Shown piece by piece: positions 58,301-64,000 of a DNA stretch of 64,000 bases; position 1 is the first letter of the stretch, and each line of letters starts with the position of its first letter. The position numbers and the translations under genes were made by a program. The notes beneath the pieces were generated by a model that saw only the letters and a program-made list of their open reading frames with translations, was not told the DNA's origin and ran no database searches. Origin of the DNA: Tritrichomonas musculus (Eukaryota > Parabasalia > Tritrichomonadida > Tritrichomonadidae); assembly GCA_039105265.1 (NCBI GenBank), contig JAPFFF010000007.1:3224001-3288000 (forward strand), given 5' to 3'.

Positions 58301-60540
58301 ACACAAAACCTTCACCATTCCTTGAACAACGTGTTAAGTTGTCAAAAGTTATATCATCATATGAAAACTTCAGAAGAGCCATTATTAAAACAGATCTTTT
58401 AGGAGACTTTGACAAGATTGTCTCTGATTTGGTCTTAAATCATTCACTTGCACTTGGTCAGGCAGCTGCAAAATGCTTGGATATATCATCAGCAGAAGCT
58501 ACACAAGAGTATCTTCGCTTTCAGTTTTCAGCAGCAACTAGTCCAGCTGATGTTCTTACCATCCATAATAAGATTGCTTCAACAGTCAAAGATGCAAACT
58601 ACCTCTTTTATGTTGGACTCTTTGCATCTCTCCTTCCATACGCACAACCTTCACATGCAGTTGATTTGCTTAAATATGCGCGTAAAAACATAATAATTGA
58701 TGATAGCAACAAAGAAATCGTTAAACAACTCGACGCCCTTCTTCTTTACTTAAAGATTTGCCAAGAAAACTCAATCGAGGTGAAACAAAGCGCTGGTTCA
58801 AGCAGCTCAGTTATACCAACAATATTCGAGATATTAAAAGTTCTTTTCCCAACAATTGAATCCGACCAAATACCTTCACAAATCAAAGTTAACATTACTT
58901 CTTCTCAAATGTATTCAATTGGCGATATTACTACATTTTTGGATGAACCAATCAATGTAGCAATTGATTATTGCTTAGACCAATGCAAAGTTGATGACGC
59001 AAGACTCATTTGTGCATGGAGGAATAAGAATCCACTTAGCATTGTCCTCCTAGAAGCAATACAAAAGGCATTTACAAATGATGAGGCTTCTTTAACACCA
59101 GATGAAAAATCATCACTCAGCAAATATGGAACCACAAGTAATATGCAAAAACTTCTTGACACAATTGCAGAAGATGCAGAGAATGGAAAAAGATTCAAAC
59201 TTATTTCATTGCAATACAAGGCAGCAACAATGCTAAATTGGCCAACAACTGAAATCTTAAATAAAAAGACAGAAGATTATCTTAAATCTACTTTACCAAT
59301 GATGACTGATCAATGGCCACTTGTCAAATCCTTAATAAGTCTTGGAAAACTTTCTGCAGTTTCAACTGCTGAATGCTTAGTTGAATCATTTGTTTCTGCA
59401 GTTACAGGAAAATCACAACCAAAAGGACCAAATGCTCTTTCAATCAATGAATACGGCCAAAGTTTCACTGATTTCGTCAATCTCTGTGAGACTCCATCAT
59501 TTGTTGGCGAGCGCCTATTTGAATCTGCAAAGAATCTTCAAAAGAACGGAAATCAATCAGCAACATCGAACTCTTTACAAATTATTGTTAACATAATCCT
59601 TCATGCTTCTCTTTTCACTTCAGACATTGACGAATGCGCAGACATGCTTGATTCGATTCTCGATCAATTAATCTCAGAAAATCAAACTGACCTTATTATT
59701 GAAGCTGTTTCAGTTTTCCGTGATCCGTCTCTTCTACCACGCTACTTCCAATACATTATCTCCCAAAACAAGCTTGATGCTCTTCAACACGGAAAACTTT
59801 CAAATAATGTTGGTCGTGTTATCATGAATTGTGCTCGTCATGTTCAAAACTTTGTTCCTGAAAACTACTTTGATATCACTCTTAACTACAAATTATACAG
59901 AGATCATGCCGAACTCCAAATGGAATGTGGAACTCGTCTTCTTGAAGGAAATCCAGACAAGCCACAATTACAAGAAGCCTCACGCCACTTCCTCTTGGCT
60001 CTATCATATTTCCTTCATGAAAAATGCTACAGTTTGAGTATGGAATGCTTAAAGAAACTTTCACTCATATCATTACAACTTGAAATCAGTGATCCACCTG
60101 TTCTCCATCTTAATAAAGATCAAGCAATTAATCTAATGTGCACAAAGGAGTTTCCATTTGCTCTGACTGTTGCTGTTGCCTATGACACAGACACTGAAGA
60201 AAACTGGGCAAGAGCAATTTTTGAGCAAGCAATAAAGAAACCTGGTGAAGACTTCCTCACACCATATCAGTACTTTAGACCGATTACTGCTGCTCTTTGT
60301 GATGGAGTTGTCAAGTACTTCAAGGATGAAATGCAAAAAGGAGAAAACAGTGATGCAAAGAAGAAAGTCGAAATGAACGGAATGACAGAAAGAATGAAAC
60401 AATTCTTGTATAATATTCCAAACTTGGTGGAGAGATACAGAGTTGCCAAAGAATTAGATTTCCAAGACCAAATAGATACCATGAAAGAAGTTAATCCTGT
60501 CGTTTGTGAATGGTGCGAGAAAGTTCTTTTGAACGAGTAA
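55333..60540 (+). CDS. spastizin (ZFYVE26)-like protein without FYVE finger
   Basis: About 1735 residues from the ATG at 55333 (MSEPTSDGPK); the open frame reaches a TTG further upstream. The protein is almost wholly helical, like an array of TPR/ARM-type helices, with a Ser-rich linker near 635-675. The C-terminal part is the most telling: ITLNYKLYRDHAELQMECG, then EASRHFLLALSYFLHEKCYS and LNKDQAINLM with AVAYD further on (about 1525-1635). From memory this follows the order of the conserved C-terminus of spastizin/ZFYVE26 (partner of spatacsin and AP-5 in lysosome renewal). No Cys-pair FYVE finger is visible, and the protein is shorter than animal spastizin (about 2500 aa). The alternative is an unrelated helical-repeat trafficking protein. 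Confidence 0.5.
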   Translation: MSEPTSDGPKISEDQLLNYVLEALHNGNIKDTYPTLKSSFPDYEPENLFRTLVLQQAWVLVCDTKFDEASKLLEELGENPGDQFYEMWRQTTRNRIRTLLYDYLNKKSLLSPQDEEHFQILTKITNRYPNTSFLSAQKHNKSPAMKIIIETAKLPEWQDIIDLSHDFNENKSMIFPELFKVPDEIPVDSPRYFLGNIALIESQPPDVLLLFKQEGSELEKLWLMHCEHKIIEMAAAFKDELDKNKNNPNPKLNCLQFVNLYYKQMNQYEQETLLDTLCISGFFCNAELANFELLLIRICKNKALFDQAWWSHSTLNFVDFFKQFAKYCGERNLYMPFEMFVISHPKTKEIDMSDFEHPMIRFIWDLWIKRDPSAATLSNMQYLAKSNSTDPVELWKSLPSNSLAPLASYVWNKDPTKFLPNSPEVEALSERLKPDYPLLASLVKGEIPHPQPTIKHSHESKWRSPIFTSKYDLELHDLVASHFEQFDFSKVFTDYYGKTPGQPPFPHFDHPKLITTPSEPPYVHYVKALLPVSAFQQATEDGYTKEQFTDLCFDVTKEALTNRQIRLAALTFIELTDLKFKSDLSVDFKLVISIFDYLKDQPNISIGKDGQPDQDDMSISSGSSYENISLSSNIQSSQSQGSIQSVNSKESFSQDKNLDLGQNQGELSPINQIKSELAKVFKTKDQTSAKILQKKLNPKDIDSFLLSALLGVRCNLPLDYAAISHFASLERPAELLLYIDRAAEIGANYSNDKIEEIIRDEMPENPLKAHLLFHLTQVLPEPPAANSPGPNEGEVQPALVVFRALRKKDCSPHVALLQEALSRNEQLYALLATSVEGSDTMLCALITLFTMTPENNDRKTFDVMNPPPRDEMRKILIQTVQNLLLDKKSAELLKALELFSEDSVVTNITRLYRAIEGFSFRKAELALEKINEFLNTEGQDGNEVKNDQLLGDVNINVVLQSFLTLQDSLAKLCAAKSQVHLFRYLELLQNTKPSPFLEQRVKLSKVISSYENFRRAIIKTDLLGDFDKIVSDLVLNHSLALGQAAAKCLDISSAEATQEYLRFQFSAATSPADVLTIHNKIASTVKDANYLFYVGLFASLLPYAQPSHAVDLLKYARKNIIIDDSNKEIVKQLDALLLYLKICQENSIEVKQSAGSSSSVIPTIFEILKVLFPTIESDQIPSQIKVNITSSQMYSIGDITTFLDEPINVAIDYCLDQCKVDDARLICAWRNKNPLSIVLLEAIQKAFTNDEASLTPDEKSSLSKYGTTSNMQKLLDTIAEDAENGKRFKLISLQYKAATMLNWPTTEILNKKTEDYLKSTLPMMTDQWPLVKSLISLGKLSAVSTAECLVESFVSAVTGKSQPKGPNALSINEYGQSFTDFVNLCETPSFVGERLFESAKNLQKNGNQSATSNSLQIIVNIILHASLFTSDIDECADMLDSILDQLISENQTDLIIEAVSVFRDPSLLPRYFQYIISQNKLDALQHGKLSNNVGRVIMNCARHVQNFVPENYFDITLNYKLYRDHAELQMECGTRLLEGNPDKPQLQEASRHFLLALSYFLHEKCYSLSMECLKKLSLISLQLEISDPPVLHLNKDQAINLMCTKEFPFALTVAVAYDTDTEENWARAIFEQAIKKPGEDFLTPYQYFRPITAALCDGVVKYFKDEMQKGENSDAKKKVEMNGMTERMKQFLYNIPNLVERYRVAKELDFQDQIDTMKEVNPVVCEWCEKVLLNE

Positions 60541-61122
60541 GCATTTTATATTATTAGACAAGATTTTTGTTTTTTTGTTATTTTGCGATTTATTGTTTAT
60601 TTTGTTATTTAATTTGTTGATCATTATTTTTGATTGAAGATCAAATTGAACAAAAAAAAACCAAGTTTAAAATAAGAAATGATCTTCATCAATATAATAT
60701 GATAATTGGTTCTTTTTATTCTTTATCTTTTTCTTTTTAACTATTTAATAAATAAAGCTTTAATACTAATTTTGCTTATTATTCATTTGCTTATATTAAT
60801 ATAAAGATTTATTTAACAAAAGTGCTGTTATTATATTGTTGAAGATAAAATCCTTTTTGGATCGATATCGATTTAACAAAAGTGCTGCCCAAATTGTTTA
60901 TAACATATGAATGATTATAAGACATTTTTTTTTTTTTTTTTTCCATCAAAGGCTTTTCTAGATTGCATATTTTTTTAAAACAATATATTGTATAAAGACA
61001 TTTTATTAATTTGACATATATAAACATAGAACAATTCATTAATAAAATAAATATAAATTTAGTCTATTAATTAAAAAAAAAAAAAAAAATGTATCAAACT
61101 AATTATTATCTAACAAAAGATT
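60541..61122. other. AT-rich spacer with a 17-bp direct repeat
   Basis: About 580 bases between tail-to-tail genes. ATTTAACAAAAGTGCTG occurs at 60811-60827 and again at 60871-60887, exactly 60 bases apart. A-runs and T-runs near 60936 and 61071 are slippage-prone. There are no coding or RNA genes. Confidence 0.6.
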
Positions 61123-61986
61123 TTAACTTTCATCAAATTTAACATTTTTCTTTTGCTCAATTCTCTGTTCTTCTTCAAGCTTTTCCATGTCAGGAACTGT
61201 GAGATCATACCAATCACCGATACAATGTAACATTCTTCTGTGAGACTCAACAAAAACTTTAGGCATTGCTGATTCTGTGACAATTTTCTCAACCATTGAT
61301 TTAAGGCTGTTGTTAAGTTCGAATTTGACAACTTTGATTGCACACATCATTGGGCCTTTATACTGAGTAGTCCAAAATGGAGGGAATTCTTCCCTTTGCT
61401 TTGCTTTATGTGGGTCTTCCTTTTCACTGAATACTGGCGATGAAAAGTCTAAGTTATATTGTTCACATTTGTAGTCTTTTAAGCTGTTTTCGCTCTTCTT
61501 GGGATTTCCATGTACGATATCGAGCCAGACAATTTTTCTCTCTTTTAGCTCATCATCTGAAAGATTTAGTGCATTTTCAGGGAAGTTTTTCATGACACCA
61601 TCGCCATCACAAACATATTCGCAGTGCTGTGAGCTGATATCGCAATAGAATTTATCACCAAATCCTGGGACTGTGTATTTTGTGTAATAATGTGGATATT
61701 CGACAGTACTATCTTCATGAAAATGGAGATATTTATCTGGAATGGCCCATCTGACAAATGCTGGGATTTTAGATTTAATATGTAATATTTTATATGTATG
61801 TTGTCCTTTCTTTGGTGGTGCATTTGGATCTTCTTGCTTCATGTCATATGTTTCATCTTTGACAACTTCAATTCCTTCACCTCCATGAGATTCAGTTTTG
61901 ACGTAATCTAGACACATATGACGATTTGCAATTTCATAACGTGCATAATCTACTGGAACAACAATTCTATATTCATAAATCTTCAT
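61123..61986 (-). CDS. class I phosphatidylinositol transfer protein
   Basis: A 287-aa protein, close to the usual 270 residues of class I PITPs. Telling segments are the start MKIYEYRIVVPVDYARYEIA, the GGEGIEVVKDETYD loop (about 34-48), HTYKILHIKSKIPAFVRWAI (about 62-82), EYPHYYTKYTVPGFGDKFYC (about 95-115), EERKIVWLDIVHG-type (about 150) and the C-terminal WYDLTVPDMEKLEEEQ helix. PITPs exchange phosphatidylinositol and phosphatidylcholine between membranes and feed phosphoinositide kinases. The end is acidic and basic, without a membrane anchor. A TCATTT initiator lies 16 bases before the ATG. Confidence 0.88.
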   Translation of the reverse strand: MKIYEYRIVVPVDYARYEIANRHMCLDYVKTESHGGEGIEVVKDETYDMKQEDPNAPPKKGQHTYKILHIKSKIPAFVRWAIPDKYLHFHEDSTVEYPHYYTKYTVPGFGDKFYCDISSQHCEYVCDGDGVMKNFPENALNLSDDELKERKIVWLDIVHGNPKKSENSLKDYKCEQYNLDFSSPVFSEKEDPHKAKQREEFPPFWTTQYKGPMMCAIKVVKFELNNSLKSMVEKIVTESAMPKVFVESHRRMLHCIGDWYDLTVPDMEKLEEEQRIEQKKNVKFDES

Positions 61987-62836
61987 TTCTTGTTAGTTTA
62001 AAAATGAAGTTGAAAGTTGATCATGCCTCAAATACTCTTCATTGAATTATATTCAATTATTAATAAAGATAATAAATTCTATTTCTTTTAATTTTTCTGA
62101 TATGAAAAATAAATTTATCAATATTTCTGTTCATGTCTCAATCAAAATTTATGATCTTTTATTTATATCTAAAGAATAATATTAAAGCGAATCTAAATTC
62201 CAATAAAAATTTTAAACCCAAACAATTTAAATTGATTAAAATTTCTCAAGTTATATGGATGATACTCATTCAAAAAAATTTATCGTTTATTGAAAAATTC
62301 TCTCGATCATTTTTTGATAGAAGATTTATTTCAAAAATTCAAAGAAAATAAAAACGTTAGAAATTTGAAATGAAAAAATGAATGAGGTAACTTTGATATT
62401 CAAAAAAATATCGCCAATTTATTCTATTAGTACATGAAATTTAAAGAATATGAAAATAAGTATTTTTTTTAATCACTGAATATCAACTTTTTTATAAAAC
62501 TCAGTGTTCATTTACATTATATGAGTTACATTCAGCCAATCTTCAATCTTATATTACCTATTATTTTATTTTATAAGGATGAATTATTTTGGATTATAAA
62601 TATTATAAAGATATTTTGGTGGTAATATATCTAATAATTTTTTTTTCATTTTTCGTCGTTTTAAGGACAATATTCATATTATTTTTTTTTTTTTTTTTTT
62701 TTTTTTTAGAAAAGCGAAAGCGAGCTGAAATAATTTTCAATGATAAATGATAATAAGATTATCAACCATTCGTCCATTTATTAATTAATTAATTAATTCA
62801 ATTTAAAAATAAAACAATAAAAATCAAAATTTTATC
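61987..62836. other. AT-rich spacer with long T-run
   Basis: About 850 bases. It holds the PITP initiator at its left end, a run of about 28 T near 62681-62708 and a TTAA-type microsatellite near 62778-62798. The plus-strand frame at 62133-62351 is Lys/Ile/Asn-rich with spacer-like composition and is not called as a gene. Confidence 0.55.
62002..62007 (-). promoter_or_regulatory. initiator element of the PITP gene
   Basis: The minus-strand TCATTT fits TCAYTW, 16-21 bases before the start codon at 61986. Confidence 0.6.
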
Positions 62837-64000
62837 TCATTGTGGCGGCGCAGTAGAAATAACGTTTGTGATCAATGTCATCAAAGTATTTACACTTCTT
62901 GTTCTTAAACCTTGCTGTATAACAGATCTACCTGGAGTTTCAACGGAACGTTTAATTGCGATAGCTAAAGATGTAACATTAGCGGTTGAAATTTTAACGG
63001 CACTACCACCTTTCAATAGATTATTCAAAATGTCATGGACAAGATTAATTAGACTATCAAGCATGTCTTCAAATTGCTTTGGTAGTTCTTGAGCTTGAGA
63101 AGCAACTAAAATTACTTCACTAATTGCATTAATATAAGATGCAGGAGCTGTGTTCTTAGAATTCAATGTTTCAACAATTGCCAAATAAAAACGTTCACGA
63201 ACTACATTATCAAGCCAATTAAACATAATATCATGGAATGGAAATCCTACAGTATCTTTGGCAGCTTGTGCTGCAGTTATGATGCAAGATGACCATTGTT
63301 GCAATGATAACGCAGCTGAAAGAAAAGTACGGCAGAGAAACATTGAAAGAAAACGATCGTGCTTCTTTAATGTTTCATATATACGACTCATTGAATTTTC
63401 TTTATCATTTGATGCTGTAGCAAGAATTCCGATGTAATCTCGAATTTCGGCTAAGACTTTTGGACCATTGTTCAGCATAGTTCGAAGAGCTGTACGAACA
63501 TTGTGTTCAACTTGATTTAAAACTTGGAATGACTTAACAGGATCATCATAAATGGTGGGAAACATGAGGAAATAACCGATATCAAGGAATTTATCAAGCT
63601 TTTTGTTACGGATAAGAAGATCGAGATAGCTATTTCCTACTTCTAGAGCTTCATCAAATGTTGATGAAGCAAGAACCATTGATATTGATAAAATATCTTC
63701 GCGAGAGAATGCTTCTAAAGTTGATAAAATGTTTCTCTTTTCGTAAATCAAAGTGTCTGCATCGTTCTTTTGAATACTTCCGATAACTTTTCCAAATAAG
63801 AGAAAACGAGTAGCATCTGCTAACTGGTTTGGCTCTGGTTGTTGCATAAGTTGAGTTGGAATAGCTTGTGTTAAGAAATAAGAATAGAAATCGATTAATT
63901 CTTTCATTGGCGTATTATTATCGAATTTGTTTTGAGCAAGGTCATATGGTCGAGTAATAGTCAAATCAAGAAGAGGGAATATGGGCTCAACATTTGATCT
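62837..64000 (-). CDS. unrecognised helical protein, 3' part only
   Basis: About 387 C-terminal residues; the frame stays open to the right edge of the window, so the start lies outside. The first ATG-like codon near the edge is TTG, which supports a longer gene. The protein is predicted all-helical with regular hydrophobic spacing, like ARM/HEAT or similar repeats, and has no catalytic motif, zinc finger or membrane span. Phrases such as ILSISMVLASSTFDEALEVG and FLCRTFLSAALSLQQWSS do not lead me to a family. It could be a nuclear transport, traffic or scaffold protein. The end is Ala/Pro-rich. Confidence 0.6.
   Translation of the reverse strand, partial: RSNVEPIFPLLDLTITRPYDLAQNKFDNNTPMKELIDFYSYFLTQAIPTQLMQQPEPNQLADATRFLLFGKVIGSIQKNDADTLIYEKRNILSTLEAFSREDILSISMVLASSTFDEALEVGNSYLDLLIRNKKLDKFLDIGYFLMFPTIYDDPVKSFQVLNQVEHNVRTALRTMLNNGPKVLAEIRDYIGILATASNDKENSMSRIYETLKKHDRFLSMFLCRTFLSAALSLQQWSSCIITAAQAAKDTVGFPFHDIMFNWLDNVVRERFYLAIVETLNSKNTAPASYINAISEVILVASQAQELPKQFEDMLDSLINLVHDILNNLLKGGSAVKISTANVTSLAIAIKRSVETPGRSVIQQGLRTRSVNTLMTLITNVISTAPPQ

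Noticed and set aside
62133-62351. A 72-aa plus-strand frame.
   Set aside because: Its Lys/Ile/Asn/Phe-rich composition equals that of the surrounding spacer, and no clear initiator is seen at a fitting distance.
62681-62708. A run of about 28 T as a regulatory or terminal signal.
   Set aside because: Long homopolymers are frequent in these spacers and prone to sequencing slippage. Nothing links this one to a gene.

Overview
The window looks like nuclear DNA of a parabasalid protist (Trichomonas or Tritrichomonas type). The grounds are AT-rich spacers, long intronless genes, very short gaps between start codons and trichomonad-type initiator elements (TCAYTW), a very large multi-membrane protein with PAS and cyclase-like domains, and large Polinton/Maverick virus-like DNA. 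The genus is an inference; no rRNA or other species marker is present.

Region 1 (about 1-12942) is part of a Polinton-like element, here 'element A', that runs off the left edge. It carries a long repetitive fibre-like gene, a protein with a DxNxD-type loop, a KilA-N protein, a C-terminal part of a family-B DNA polymerase and several unrecognised genes. A 569-bp direct repeat (7896-8464 and 12374-12942, no difference seen on reading) frames its right part, with a third diverged inverted copy at 11041-11147. Element A is rearranged (at least one break).

Region 2 (about 12943-35800) is 'element B', a Polinton/Maverick that looks whole. It has a protein-primed-type family-B polymerase, retroviral-type integrase with a chromodomain-like tail, FtsK/HerA-type packaging ATPase, double-jelly-roll major capsid candidate, minor capsid/penton candidate and Ulp1-like maturation protease. 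It also has a 1755-aa fibre- or membrane-like protein, a basic DNA-binding protein, an HNH endonuclease and about ten unrecognised small genes. No left terminal repeat was found, so its left limit is set only by the end of the 569-bp repeat. Several of its genes have host-type initiator elements 6-26 bases before the ATG. The two polymerases are clearly different, so this is a composite of two element lineages.

Region 3 (about 35800-40850 and 43168-45237) is AT-rich spacer with small inverted-repeat DNA transposons. A decayed TA-flanked element spans 37028-39917, two TA-flanked MITEs share one TA (43388-43719 and 43722-43963), and a 762-bp element has a perfect 8-bp target duplication (43987-44748).

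Region 4 (40882-64000) holds host genes. In order they are an amylosucrase-like GH13 protein, a C2-like protein with a Gln/Pro-rich tail, a SAM plus C2HC zinc-finger protein, an Rgp1-like arrestin-fold protein, a 1776-aa polytopic PAS/cyclase-like protein whose catalytic residues look lost, a spastizin (ZFYVE26)-like protein without a visible FYVE finger, a class I phosphatidylinositol transfer protein and the 3' part of an unrecognised helical protein. Several point to membrane traffic and lipid signalling, but nothing shows that they are co-regulated.
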